Shown: one piece after another, positions 27,601-35,897 of the stretch
How the letters are laid out: every line of letters starts with the position of its first letter
Position numbering within the stretch: the stretch's first letter is position 1
NCBI GenBank assembly: GCA_017556145.1
Contig: JAFZCU010000229.1
Span: 1-59,703, forward strand
Length of the DNA: 59,703 nt
Direction of reading: 5' to 3'
DNA from: Prevotella sp.
GTDB taxonomy: Bacteria > Bacteroidota > Bacteroidia > Bacteroidales > Bacteroidaceae
The notes under the pieces: model-generated
What the model was told of the DNA's origin: nothing
Databases searched by the model: none
Seen by the model: the letters and a program-made list of their open reading frames with translations, nothing else
Translations under genes and position numbers: made by a program

Positions 27601-29273
27601 TTGTTAGCAGTACGCATGATGACCTCCTCACGCCAGTCACCGAGGATATCGCCCTGATAGCAGGGGGTACCCTTGGTATCATTGTTGGTCAATGAGCCCG
27701 TCAGTGTAGCAATCAGACCTTTGCCATATTTGAAGATACCGCCAGCCGTATTCTTGCCGTTGGTATAGTCGAACGTCTCCTCACACAGGTCGCCATCCCA
27801 GTAGATACGCATATCCTGAGTAACACCCGATTCCTTAATTCCACTGACAGTTCCTGAGGTCACAAGACTGATGGGACCAATATCTGTCGGCGTACCCATT
27901 GCTCCGGGGAAATCGTTGCTGAAATTGCCAGCCATACAGCGGCCTACGTCTTTTCCAGCCATATAGCGGTAATAGAGCTTCGAAGTAGTGGCATCACGGT
28001 AGTTCGTGCCGGGATTGCTCTCCATACATGAGAAAACCTCCTGTCCGTGAGCATAGGGGTTCAGGTCGCTGATGTGCTGGGCGTCGCCATGACCTAAGCC
28101 TGTCGTCGAGAGGCCCTTGCCGTTGTCATCGATGACCATGCTGCCCCATAAGATCTCATCGCGGCCATCCCAATCCACATCGGCAATGGCGTAGTTGTGA
28201 TACCCCTGACCATACCAGGGAGAGCCGGCTTGGTTGTTGGTCCAGCGCCAACGCTCCGTCAGCTGGTGGGTAGCCGGATCAACATCGTATGCCACGAACT
28301 TGTGGCGGGTGTAGATGCCACGTCCGAGGAAGATGCTCGGTTTGCGACCGTCAAGGTAAGGCGCACCGAAGAAATATTTCGAAGAACGGTGACCATAACC
28401 ATCGCCCCAAGCTGCATTCAGGTCTGTCTCGCCCTTCTCTAGACGCTTCAGCGGATAATCCATCGTGACGTAAGGCACACCAGTAGTACCATTCATGTAG
28501 ACGAGGTATTCTGCGCCCTCATGCATAAACCAGCTGCTACCGCCACCTGTGGCAGCACGGTAGTTGACAGAGGCATCGCCAATAACGTAGGTCTTACCGT
28601 CGGCGGCATGAATGGTCGTGCCATCAGCCGCACGCATAATGGCCTCGGCTTTGCCGTCGAGGTCCCAGTCGTAGGCCACGATATTCTGTTCATTGTTTTG
28701 GAAGTCGCCCATGTTCGGGCCGCAGTTCACCCACCAAAGTACTGTGCCGTCGAGTTTCAGGCACTCAAAGATGCTGTATTCACCGTTATATCCTTCACGG
28801 GGGAAACTCGCATTGATTTCGCTTTGGTTGTCATACTTCAAAAGAATTTCCACTTCACCGTCGCCATCGACGTCTGCACAGCAGGCATCGTTGGGCACAA
28901 GGGTAGAGGTGATGGATTTGTCATGCTTGGGTGTAATCTCCAAATAGCTATTACTCCAAGGGGTGGCAGCGGCACTCTTGGGCTGCTTCACACCGCGCTT
29001 CACGGCCTCTACAGAATAACTGTCAGAGGTAGCGCCAGCTACATCGGTGTAGTTGGAGGTGGTCAGGTTCTCTGCAATCAGCGAACCATTGCGATATAGG
29101 TTGTAAGTGACATCATAGTATTCATCGGATTGGATGCGCCAGCTGACGAAGACACCACCTGTGGTCTTCACCGCCACCATGCCACGATCCAGTTTGTCGA
29201 TCACGCGCTGTGCGTTAGCATCCGAAGCTACCGACAGCAATACAGTTAGAAATAGTATAAGTAGTTTGTTCAT
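24612..29273 (-). CDS. Giant rhamnogalacturonan lyase: PL11 + beta-strand repeats + T9SS C-terminal domain (1553 aa)
   Basis: RG-I backbone lyase exported to the cell surface or medium. After the signal MNKLLILFLTVLLSVASDANA come the PL11 landmarks: IDKLDRGMVAVKTTGGVFVS and YNLYRNG, the calcium-type propeller loops CADVDGDGEVEILLKYDNQS, YDWDLDGKAEAIMRAADGT, IADVDWDGRDEILWGS, the GLSTTGLGHGDAQHISDLNP motif and DILGDWREEVIMR … YNQPPHTSYFLGE (catalytic part ~20-625). Residues ~640-1480 are long runs of autotransporter-associated strand repeats (GGTWKNSGTVTISEGTMILG is one). The last ~75 residues (VHVEVFAPSGILVASYEALF … LPEGVYILRVRSKK) are a T9SS type A sorting domain. Usual PL11 enzymes are ~600 aa, so this one carries about 900 extra residues. 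Confidence 0.92.
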   Translation of the reverse strand: MNKLLILFLTVLLSVASDANAQRVIDKLDRGMVAVKTTGGVFVSWRIQSDEYYDVTYNLYRNGSLIAENLTTSNYTDVAGATSDSYSVEAVKRGVKQPKSAAATPWSNSYLEITPKHDKSITSTLVPNDACCADVDGDGEVEILLKYDNQSEINASFPREGYNGEYSIFECLKLDGTVLWWVNCGPNMGDFQNNEQNIVAYDWDLDGKAEAIMRAADGTTIHAADGKTYVIGDASVNYRAATGGGSSWFMHEGAEYLVYMNGTTGVPYVTMDYPLKRLEKGETDLNAAWGDGYGHRSSKYFFGAPYLDGRKPSIFLGRGIYTRHKFVAYDVDPATHQLTERWRWTNNQAGSPWYGQGYHNYAIADVDWDGRDEILWGSMVIDDNGKGLSTTGLGHGDAQHISDLNPYAHGQEVFSCMESNPGTNYRDATTSKLYYRYMAGKDVGRCMAGNFSNDFPGAMGTPTDIGPISLVTSGTVSGIKESGVTQDMRIYWDGDLCEETFDYTNGKNTAGGIFKYGKGLIATLTGSLTNNDTKGTPCYQGDILGDWREEVIMRTANNRIRIYTTAIETPWRNYSLWYDHQYRNAMVWQMCGYNQPPHTSYFLGELEAITAAPPALTMEGRTEIANGGTISNNDEEVITCETNDMTINIADGASPYLYIDNAPSWVQGSAPSEATAASYTIKYDYYTHTLQGGGFAGSTRVVKQGDGILSYPEKDMTYSGNTDVWAGTLNLNGSVANSPLWLNRLTNLNTLAKAIKVKSLTADYGAVMTIGGADAIGSLTATDSLKLGFGSRLKMDLYSDGTKADQIHTARLIIETKDWKYGPEYMQPVIEFNCHFANGETKLAAGQYNLGTVTAVEGDIANLKIEGIAKVKASLAMKDGSLVLNIEGTRDAADIEWDATQSNVWDVATTENFVTHDATRASETFIEEDNIYFTDNAKSTTVTIPDGVEVKPANIYYTGSKAYTINGGGKIAAGTFYHQGTGSITIKNANTYTGGNHLTGGTTIVSSLSSATQAYGNLGGVNTSANKFTIENGAVLQNTAAVTNGSAIRLIGKGVIKTDASFTQQAFIAGDTLVKTGSGSFNMTGNLNVARTIIKGGSMDYSGNNNTKPVELQGTVTISGDGFIPSPIEVAEDAKATLTLTKNNYVGYSGALTGTGQLTINPTNTVNRVSLTGNWTNFKGTIVYNNTSILMPLKNSGMPHATLNTGTGTNIGIAASGDNASVTYPIGKLIGSGTLRHKEMNFGNQNSVSGNVTWKVGSSDLGDFTFNGVIYDAGGKNKSNFEKVGDCAMTVGGTWKNSGTVTISEGTMILGQGKTLGTGDLTVADGASLMGMSSVIRSISKSHPFTNSSVTINGILRVGSDGNSSAGYWYFGAKPLTFGATGRLYVGVQKCATSESAPGCTHLWGDESNGSITFKDGATVCVYLDSTYNPIASIGNDEAKADSFMVFNFPKATIGDVKFELPELPEHYYWDTDKFNSGFLYIRYTGSTDIMDIAAGEKVHVEVFAPSGILVASYEALFAEAKAVFYRQPLPEGVYILRVRSKKSLNSLSITKK

Positions 29274-29287
29274 AAAATCTATAAAAA

Positions 29288-29333
29288 ACCACAGATTTCA
29301 CAGATTAAACAGATTATCCGTGAAATCTGTGGT
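29288..29333. repeat. Palindromic intergenic element with internal CACAGATT-type direct repeats
   Basis: Perfect 14-bp inverted repeat, ACCACAGATTTCAC (29288-29301) and its complement (29320-29333), with an 18-nt loop. The left half also reads as three direct copies, CACAGATTT, CACAGATTA, ACAGATTA. On the minus strand the hairpin is followed by TTTTTTAT, so it can end transcription from the 569-aa gene, yet it sits only ~15 nt before the ATG of the T9SS lyase. The same architecture recurs at 51480-51595. Confidence 0.8.
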
Positions 29334-29353
29334 CGTTATTAGTATATAATCAA

Positions 29354-31063
29354 TTACTTCATTTGAACGCCGAGGGCGTTGAAGATACCGGCTTCGGTCT
29401 CAATGAGAACCTGACCGTTCTTAACAACTTTACGGACAGCTTTCTGAGTATTCGACTTCACCTCAACGATGCCGTCAGGATCCTCAGTAGCAGCGTAGAT
29501 CATGATGACATCGACACCCTGATTATCACCACCGCCAGCCTTCAGCGTAATGTCGGTAGCCTCGGTAATGGTCAGCAGATCTGACTCTCTCTCATCAAAA
29601 TTGGTTGCAGTAGCTGAAATGTAAATCTCATTCTCTTCGCCTTCACCCTTGGTCAACGTGCAGATATAGCTGGGTTCCTTGTTTGCATCAAAGAGCACGG
29701 CACGGATCTTATAGGTACCGGGTTGCAGCGTCACAAGCTTCAGATCTTCTGTTACATAACCAGCCTTAGCCATCGACGAACGGACAGCAGCATTACCGCT
29801 GGTACACTCAACAGCACCCTGAAGGTCCTCACCCTCAGAGAGGAATACCACACCCTCAAACTCAGTCTTCTTATAATTAACGACAAAAGTAGTATCGCCT
29901 TCGCCATTCTTCAGGTCGAATGTCTCGACAAACTCGGATCCCTTTGTGCCATGTGTATAAGCTTTGGCATCGGTATCAAGAAGCCAATAAGGATAAGTCA
30001 CCTTCACCGTTGAACCTGTGACACCTTCAGTCTTGCCGACAAGTTCCTTCAGCACCGTCGTATTGTCCTCATCCACATAAGCAGCGACAATATTGTAATT
30101 ACGCGGTAATTTCTCCTGAGCCTCAGAAATCTCAATAGTCTTTACATAGCAGTTGCTAAAGCGGAACGTGATGTCACCAGCAGTCTGCACCTCAAACTTG
30201 AAATTGGCGTAAGCCGAACCTAACTGCACTGAGTCCTGAAGTTCTGTAGAAGATACGATACCCTCAGGCGCAATAGCTGCGCCGTTCATAGCCTGGATGC
30301 AAGTGCGTTTGCTATCGCTGGCTTTAGTGGCACGATTGGCATTGAAAGTAATCACATCACCCTCCTGACAGTCGGGAATCACCATAAACTGGTCATTGCC
30401 ATTAAAGACAATAGCATCGGCCCAACCACCGCCATGACCACTGACATAGAATGCACTCGAACCAAACTTGAACAGCAGATCCTCAGATGCGGGCAGTGCT
30501 GTGCCGTCGGGGAGCATAATCTCCTCGTAGTTGCGGGCAGGAACGTAGTAGCGTGCATTACCGCTCTTCGTGATATCAACGTATCTTGATACATCGCCAT
30601 CAGCATTATCTGCTGCATCAGCAGCGATCTGCTCTAATGAAGCATCGTCAATCTTAAACGACCAGCTCATCTTGCGCTCGGCACCGCGGGTCTTGAAGTT
30701 GAGTGAATAACCCTCAGCAGGAGCCAACTCAGTACCGCCTACCTTCACAGAGGTGATTCTCAGCGTATAGTCTGTAGCGGGTTGCAATTCAAACTCTGCA
30801 AGATCCAGCGTCACACCAGCGGCAAATGTACCTTCAATTTCATCGAAATCAATTTCGTTGAAAGCGCCAGCTATCATGAAACTCGTAGCGGTAGGATCGG
30901 CAATACCCGTGACATTAGGGAACGTCACCGTAATTTTACCTGTTGTGGGATTGATCTTCTGTCCCTCTTTAAGGCTGAAGTTGATGTCGCCCAAGACCAC
31001 CTGAGCCATAGAGTTAAAGCAAAAAAAGAAAGCCAGAAAGGCAAGCGTAGATAATTTTTTCAT
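29354..31063 (-). CDS. Secreted beta-rich protein of unknown function, 569 aa
   Basis: Not assigned to a family. The Sec signal MKKLSTLAFLAFFFCFNSMA is followed by a beta-sandwich-like N-terminal domain (VVLGDINFSLKEGQKINPTT … NFKTRG, ~20-115) with the character of a Big/Ig-like module. A middle region (~120-320) contains KSGNARYYVPARNYEEIMLP and GHGGGWADAIVFNG, and later beta-rich domains follow. The final RKVVKNGQVLIETEAGIFNA + LGVQMK is a short secretion tail of the Bacteroidales type. Start chosen at the ATG at 31063; a TTG two codons upstream would be an unlikely start. It lies between a terminator (31085-31115) and a palindromic hairpin (29288-29333), so its expression may depend on read-through. 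Probably a binding or accessory protein of the pectin locus. Confidence 0.75.
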   Translation of the reverse strand: MKKLSTLAFLAFFFCFNSMAQVVLGDINFSLKEGQKINPTTGKITVTFPNVTGIADPTATSFMIAGAFNEIDFDEIEGTFAAGVTLDLAEFELQPATDYTLRITSVKVGGTELAPAEGYSLNFKTRGAERKMSWSFKIDDASLEQIAADAADNADGDVSRYVDITKSGNARYYVPARNYEEIMLPDGTALPASEDLLFKFGSSAFYVSGHGGGWADAIVFNGNDQFMVIPDCQEGDVITFNANRATKASDSKRTCIQAMNGAAIAPEGIVSSTELQDSVQLGSAYANFKFEVQTAGDITFRFSNCYVKTIEISEAQEKLPRNYNIVAAYVDEDNTTVLKELVGKTEGVTGSTVKVTYPYWLLDTDAKAYTHGTKGSEFVETFDLKNGEGDTTFVVNYKKTEFEGVVFLSEGEDLQGAVECTSGNAAVRSSMAKAGYVTEDLKLVTLQPGTYKIRAVLFDANKEPSYICTLTKGEGEENEIYISATATNFDERESDLLTITEATDITLKAGGGDNQGVDVIMIYAATEDPDGIVEVKSNTQKAVRKVVKNGQVLIETEAGIFNALGVQMK

Positions 31064-31084
31064 AAGCAATTGTTTTTTGTTTAA

Positions 31085-31115
31085 AAGCCCTCACGCTTTT
31101 TGAGCGCGAGGGCTT
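31085..31115 (-). terminator. Hairpin terminator after the 581-aa lipoprotein gene
   Basis: AAGCCCTC (31085-31092) pairs with GAGGGCTT (31108-31115), and an inner CGC/GCG extends the stem. On the minus strand the hairpin is followed by TTTAAAC. Confidence 0.75.
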
Positions 31116-31148
31116 ATATAATATTATTGGGATTTTGTCCCCTAGTTA

Positions 31149-32894
31149 TTACTCGGCAGCAGGCTTAGACACCGTGATATCGTCGAGCGTAATCAAATTA
31201 GAAGCAACGGGATTCTTAACAACCAGTGATGAACCTGCAGGAATCGAAACACCCTCAATAACGCTTGTACCAGTTACTGCTCCACCCCATGACGGAATCG
31301 TCAGGCCGTCGAACCATGTAATATTGCCTTCAGCATCGCGAAGACCAAGTTCATAAGGTACGTCAGCTGCATCACCAGCATCATTACGTCCGTAGATGGT
31401 TACGGTATAGGTACCTGCTACTGTAATAGGCTCCGTCCAAACATATGAGTCAGCATCAAGACGAATACCACGACCACCATCTAAGCGCTCCCATAGACCA
31501 TTTGTGAAGTTATACCAGTTATTAACGGTTCCTACAAGCTGACCGAGACCAGTACCATCACCGGCATCTACTGTAGGCAGAGCCAGATCCTCGAAGTTTG
31601 CGAAATAAACGATGCTCTCATCCACCTCATAGTTCTGAATACCGGTGTAGAGGATTCTACCGTTACTAACAGTAGGAGTAATAGTACCGGGGAAGGTAAA
31701 CTGAGTACCATTCCATGTCGTAGCAGGAGTGGTATAGTAAACACCGTCCTTACCATAGCAACGAGCTGGATGGATGGTGAGGTTGTCACCCTCGAAGAAC
31801 CAGTATTTCTGAGTATCAAAGAATCTATTCAATTGGATACCACCAGCCATACAATTCAGCACAGCATAGCAAATCTCAGCCTGACGGAACACAACTTTAA
31901 TCACTGTACCCTTCTGGGCAATCGGATTGAACTGAGTATTGTCATAAGCGTAGAGATACTTCTTGGAATTGTCAGCAGTATAAATCGCAGCCTTGTCTAC
32001 TCCAGCCAGCTTTACGATAGAACCTACACGGCCACTAATTACCTTGGATTCCTTCAACTCGTTGCCCTCATAGTCAACGTACATAATCTTAACGTCATCA
32101 GCATACTTGATAGCAGGATCCTGTGCATTTGTAATACTCAAATTATCGATATAGCTGACATTATTGTTGACATAGCCAAAGCAGTCAATCTGAGTGCACT
32201 CATCTGCATCTTCCTGCCAATAGCCAACTCTACCAGGCGTGAATACGGCCTCTTCGCCTTCACCCTCGGTAATACCACTCTGAGCCACAATTTCTTCGCC
32301 ATCGAAGATCTTCCACTCCACCTCACGAAGGATGGTATAAATATCAACTTCAACAGTAAGCCACTTGTTGCACCAGTCGGCAGCTGTGCCAAGAATATCA
32401 TCGTTTACAAAGTAGTTCTTACCATCAGAAGTAGCACCTACAGCAAAGATGGCACCCTTCTTACCATAAGTGTATCTTGCAAAACCGGCATTAGCACCAT
32501 TGGTACCGCGAACAACACCGTCGCCAATGGTCATACAACCACGACCACCACCGTTGAAATAATCAAACTTAACGGTAATCTTTGTAGGTTTCTGTACCTT
32601 GTCAGCAAAATTGTAGTAAGAAAAACCATAACCATTCTGGGTGTTACCCGCATTTTTCAGAGCCAACACCTTTGATTCCTTATCAGCGTTGTCCTGAATT
32701 TCGACTGACATACGGCTGGTAGCAGTAAATACTGCGTTTCCATCCTCAAAGTTAAACACTGTTTCTGCCTTGTCCCATGTATCCTCAGGATCCACAGGCA
32801 GTGGTTCAACGGGAAAGTCATTAGTTGAACAAGCTGTAAATGCAAGTCCACTGGTCAAGATGGCTGCGGCCATCCACAAAAGATTCTTTTTCAT
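31149..32894 (-). CDS. Lipoprotein of unknown function, beta-rich, 581 aa
   Basis: I do not recognise the family. The signal MKKNLLWMAAAILTSGLAFTAC predicts a lipoprotein (Cys22). Residues ~40-245 look like a concanavalin-like or LamG-type sandwich (ETVFNFEDGNAVFTATSRMS, GYGFSYYNFADKVQKPTKIT, then VSYIDNLSITNA at the end). The middle part (~255-420) is of unclear fold. A C-terminal beta sandwich (WERLDGGRGIRLDADSYVWT … LDDITVSKP) resembles a carbohydrate-binding module. A surface binding role in the pectin locus is inferred from the lipoprotein signal, the beta-sandwich style and the position. It reads divergently from the PL11 gene at 33084 and has its own promoter. Confidence 0.75.
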   Translation of the reverse strand: MKKNLLWMAAAILTSGLAFTACSTNDFPVEPLPVDPEDTWDKAETVFNFEDGNAVFTATSRMSVEIQDNADKESKVLALKNAGNTQNGYGFSYYNFADKVQKPTKITVKFDYFNGGGRGCMTIGDGVVRGTNGANAGFARYTYGKKGAIFAVGATSDGKNYFVNDDILGTAADWCNKWLTVEVDIYTILREVEWKIFDGEEIVAQSGITEGEGEEAVFTPGRVGYWQEDADECTQIDCFGYVNNNVSYIDNLSITNAQDPAIKYADDVKIMYVDYEGNELKESKVISGRVGSIVKLAGVDKAAIYTADNSKKYLYAYDNTQFNPIAQKGTVIKVVFRQAEICYAVLNCMAGGIQLNRFFDTQKYWFFEGDNLTIHPARCYGKDGVYYTTPATTWNGTQFTFPGTITPTVSNGRILYTGIQNYEVDESIVYFANFEDLALPTVDAGDGTGLGQLVGTVNNWYNFTNGLWERLDGGRGIRLDADSYVWTEPITVAGTYTVTIYGRNDAGDAADVPYELGLRDAEGNITWFDGLTIPSWGGAVTGTSVIEGVSIPAGSSLVVKNPVASNLITLDDITVSKPAAE

Positions 32895-32949
32895 ACTGTT
32901 TTTAAATAATTTATTAATAATGATTGAATAATAGGCTCATAAATCGGTG

Positions 32950-32957
32950 CAAATTTA
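32950..32957 (-). promoter_or_regulatory. -7 box of the 581-aa lipoprotein gene
   Basis: TAAATTTG on the minus strand matches TAnnTTTG exactly, 55 nt before the ATG at 32894. No good TTTG box at the ideal spacing. Confidence 0.6.
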
Positions 32958-33054
32958 GGTTAATTTTTCCAAATCGCCATGCTTTTTAATGAATAAAATC
33001 ACAAATTTTAGTTTTTTTATCATTTCGACCAATCTTAATACCGGGTCTTTTTCA

Positions 33055-33062
33055 TACCTTTG
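33055..33062 (+). promoter_or_regulatory. -7 box of the PL11 gene at 33084
   Basis: TACCTTTG followed by CA, an exact match to the Bacteroidota -7 consensus, 21 nt upstream of the chosen ATG. It would place the transcription start near 33067, which rules out the ATG-like start at 33060. Confidence 0.7.
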
Positions 33063-33083
33063 CACCCGGATAACAATAAAATA

Positions 33084-35231
33084 ATGAACAAGACAAGACT
33101 TTACGCCACCATTTTCTTATCAGCAATGCTTCTTTGTAGCATGGCGCAGATTACGCCTATCAGTCAAATGGAGAAACTCGATCGTGGACTTGTGGCACTG
33201 CCTGCTAACAGTGGCAACGGCATTTTTGTCAGTTGGCGATTTCTCGGTACAGACGATAACAACACCCGTTTCGACCTCATACGCAACGGTACGACCATCG
33301 CCACCGACTTAGAGGTAAGCAATTTCAAAGATGATAGTGGCAATAGCAGTTCTGAATATCAGGTTATTACCAAGGTCAACGGTGAGACCATCAGCACCTC
33401 AGCCCCCGTTAAGGCTTGGGGGGAAATTTATAAGAAACTGAAACTCGACCGGCCTGCCACGGGTGCACAGGGTGGTACTTATTCCCCCAACGACTGTTCA
33501 GTAGGCGATGTTGACGGAGATGGTGAATATGAGATCTTTGTGAAATGGGATCCAAGCAATTCTCAGGATAATTCCAATGGTGGAAAGACCGATAATGTTT
33601 ATCTGGATTGCTATAAACTCGACGGCACCAAACTCTGGCGCATTGACCTGGGCGTGAACATACGTGCTGGCGCCCACTACACCCAATTCCAAGTCTACGA
33701 TTATGACGGTGACGGCAAGGCCGAGTTGATGTGCAAGACAGCCCCGGGCTCCAAAGACGGAAAAGGGAATTATGTGAACCAGGCTGCTACCGATGATAAG
33801 ATCAAGGCTGCCAACAACGCCAAAGACTGGCGCAGCAGCGCCGGACGCATCAATGGCGGTCACGAATACCTGACAGTCTTCAATGGCGAGACAGGCGAAG
33901 CGATCCACACCATCGCCTACTACCCCACCCGCAACGCTAAAGCAGAACTGAGTGAAGCTGCAGGCACCTACAATTGGGACGACCGCGACGGCAAGAACGA
34001 CAAGGGCGACTACGGCAACCGCGGAGAACGCTACCTCGCCGCCACCGCCTACCTCGACGGGCCTGACCACAACCCCAGCGGTATCTTCTGCCGTGGCTAT
34101 TATACCTACGCTCACATTTGGGCGGTCGATTTCGACGGACAACAGTTGAAGACCCGCTGGCTCCATAGCTCAGACGCAAGGACCACTTATAAGTTGAGGG
34201 ATGCCGACGGCAATTCGAGAACATACAAAGGCAACACGTGTTTCTCAGGCTTGAAACGCTATACAATGTATGCCAATGGCAATCACAATATGTCCATCGC
34301 TGATGTCGATGGCGATGGAAAGGATGAGATCATCTGGGGTTCCGCAGCCCTCGACGACGATGGCAAAATGCTTTATAGTGTTGGCTTCGGCCATGGCGAC
34401 GCCATTCACTTGGCAGACCTCGACCCCGATCGTCCAGGACTGGAACTCTTCGATGTGCATGAGGAGAAAGGCGACTATGCCTGGGATATCCACGATGCTG
34501 CTACAGGCGAGATCATATGGAAAGGGGGACCCAAGGGTGCCGATAACGGTCGTGGACTGGCAGCCGACATCGTTGCCAGCAACCGAGGCTATGAATTCTG
34601 GTCATCCTACGGTGGTGCGGAAAACGCTACCGACAGAAACCAAAACCCCTTCAGTGCTCAGACCGCCGCGCAGGTCATCAGTAAGAAAGGCTCGATGAAC
34701 TTCCGCATCTACTGGGATGGTGACCTGCAGGATGAACTCTTCGACGGCACCAACATCAGCAATTGGGACGGCAGCAGCTTCGTCACCACAGCTTTAGGGA
34801 ACTACAATGCCTCCAGCAGCTGCAATGGTACTAAGGCAACCCCCAACCTCCTGGCCGATCTTTTCGGCGACTGGCGCGAAGAAGTCATCCTATGGTCGGC
34901 AAACGACAACGCCACACTGAACATCTTCACCACAAACATTCCGACCACCTATAGGGTACCCACCCTGATGCACGACCATACCTACCGCATGGGCATCTGC
35001 TGGCAGAATACCGCCTACAACCAGCCGCCACACCTGGGCTACTATCTGCCCGACTATATTGACGGTAAGTTGACAGGTATTGAAAGCATCAAGACCAACA
35101 CCCAAACAGAGGAGTCTGTCATCTACGACCTGTCTGGCCGCCGTCTGCCCACGTCCGACCTCAATATTCTGCCGAAGGGCATATACATCATTAAACAAGG
35201 AACCATAATCATCAAATTCAACAAACAATGA
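33084..35231 (+). CDS. Rhamnogalacturonan lyase, PL11 family (715 aa)
   Basis: Third RG-I lyase of the window. The Sec signal MNKTRLYATIFLSAMLLCSM is followed by MEKLDRGLVALPANSGNGIF and RFDLIRNG, then calcium-type loops SVGDVDGDGEYEIFVKWDPS, YDYDGDGKAELMCKTAPGS, IADVDGDGKDEIIWGSAALD, the MLYSVGFGHGDAIHLADLDP motif and LLADLFGDWREEVILWS … YNQPPHLGYYLPDY. Residues ~665-715 are the short secretion tail (SVIYDLSGRRLPTSDLNILP + KGIYIIK), so surface or extracellular delivery is likely. Compared with the 643-aa PL11 it has an insertion around residues 225-300. Start taken at the ATG behind the -7 box rather than at 33060. It overlaps the next gene by 4 bp. Confidence 0.95.
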   Translation: MNKTRLYATIFLSAMLLCSMAQITPISQMEKLDRGLVALPANSGNGIFVSWRFLGTDDNNTRFDLIRNGTTIATDLEVSNFKDDSGNSSSEYQVITKVNGETISTSAPVKAWGEIYKKLKLDRPATGAQGGTYSPNDCSVGDVDGDGEYEIFVKWDPSNSQDNSNGGKTDNVYLDCYKLDGTKLWRIDLGVNIRAGAHYTQFQVYDYDGDGKAELMCKTAPGSKDGKGNYVNQAATDDKIKAANNAKDWRSSAGRINGGHEYLTVFNGETGEAIHTIAYYPTRNAKAELSEAAGTYNWDDRDGKNDKGDYGNRGERYLAATAYLDGPDHNPSGIFCRGYYTYAHIWAVDFDGQQLKTRWLHSSDARTTYKLRDADGNSRTYKGNTCFSGLKRYTMYANGNHNMSIADVDGDGKDEIIWGSAALDDDGKMLYSVGFGHGDAIHLADLDPDRPGLELFDVHEEKGDYAWDIHDAATGEIIWKGGPKGADNGRGLAADIVASNRGYEFWSSYGGAENATDRNQNPFSAQTAAQVISKKGSMNFRIYWDGDLQDELFDGTNISNWDGSSFVTTALGNYNASSSCNGTKATPNLLADLFGDWREEVILWSANDNATLNIFTTNIPTTYRVPTLMHDHTYRMGICWQNTAYNQPPHLGYYLPDYIDGKLTGIESIKTNTQTEESVIYDLSGRRLPTSDLNILPKGIYIIKQGTIIIKFNKQ

Positions 35232-35872
35232 AGAAATTAGTTTTATTATCAACTATGCTATTAATGGCCGCTTTCAAGGGTGCCGCCCAGGAAGTGACAC
35301 CACAACTGACGGTCTTCCCCGATTTCCGTCCTGCCACTGCGTATCTGGCTGATGGTAAAAAACTGGACATTCCGATGGCCAACATCTTCCTGAAAAACAG
35401 TTCGCTGCTCTATATCAGCGGGGAGGTCACCAAAGAAGCCAGCACCAAGAACCTACTGCGTGTTGATTTCAAGGACCGTACCTATTTCCGCATCGATTCG
35501 GTATTGGCTTATCAGGTGGACACCGTGGGAAAGAATGCACTCTTCTGCGCCAAAGTACTCGACCTCAAGGCATACAGGCAACTGATTGCGAATAATTCGA
35601 ACATCACAAATCTCGACATCAACGATCTCGCCTCGATGAATATGTTCCAATACACTACCATCGACATCAACGATGTGAAGGACATTCATTTCCCCGTGAT
35701 TCCCCTCTATTATTACCGGCTCAACAATCAGTATGTCCTCGTTCATGAGCGCAACCTCAAACGGGCTCTCAACAAGGAGGAACGCCGTCGGATGGAATCG
35801 GTGATGAACCTGCCTAACTTCAGTTGGACTGACGAGAAGTTCCTCCTTAAGATTCTGGAAGTCATTCAATAA
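35228..35872 (+). CDS. Small exported protein of unknown function, 214 aa
   Basis: Not recognised. A Sec signal MKKLVLLSTMLLMAAFKGAA followed by Gln suggests a periplasmic or secreted protein. The body has alternating beta strands and charged helices (NIFLKNSSLLYISGEVTKEA, RVDFKDRTYFRIDSVLAYQV) and a helical, basic C-terminus (HERNLKRALNKEERRRMESV). No catalytic motif is evident. The ATG overlaps the stop codon of the PL11 lyase (ATGA), which indicates translational coupling, so a role with that lyase, such as folding, assembly or product sensing, is possible. Confidence 0.8.
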   Translation: MKKLVLLSTMLLMAAFKGAAQEVTPQLTVFPDFRPATAYLADGKKLDIPMANIFLKNSSLLYISGEVTKEASTKNLLRVDFKDRTYFRIDSVLAYQVDTVGKNALFCAKVLDLKAYRQLIANNSNITNLDINDLASMNMFQYTTIDINDVKDIHFPVIPLYYYRLNNQYVLVHERNLKRALNKEERRRMESVMNLPNFSWTDEKFLLKILEVIQ

Positions 35873-35885
35873 TAACAACTAAAAC

Positions 35886-35893
35886 TATTTTTG
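35886..35893 (+). promoter_or_regulatory. Possible -7 box just before the esterase gene
   Basis: TATTTTTG matches TAnnTTTG, but ends only 4 nt before the ATG at 35898 and lacks a clear -33 box. If real, the mRNA would be leaderless. Confidence 0.3.
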
Positions 35894-35897
35894 CCTT

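Noticed and set aside
29288-29333. Insertion-sequence end
   Set aside because: No transposase gene or target duplication nearby; it is a stand-alone palindrome.
31064-31069. TTG start two codons upstream of the 569-aa gene
   Set aside because: The ATG at 31063 gives a normal signal peptide (MKKLSTLA).
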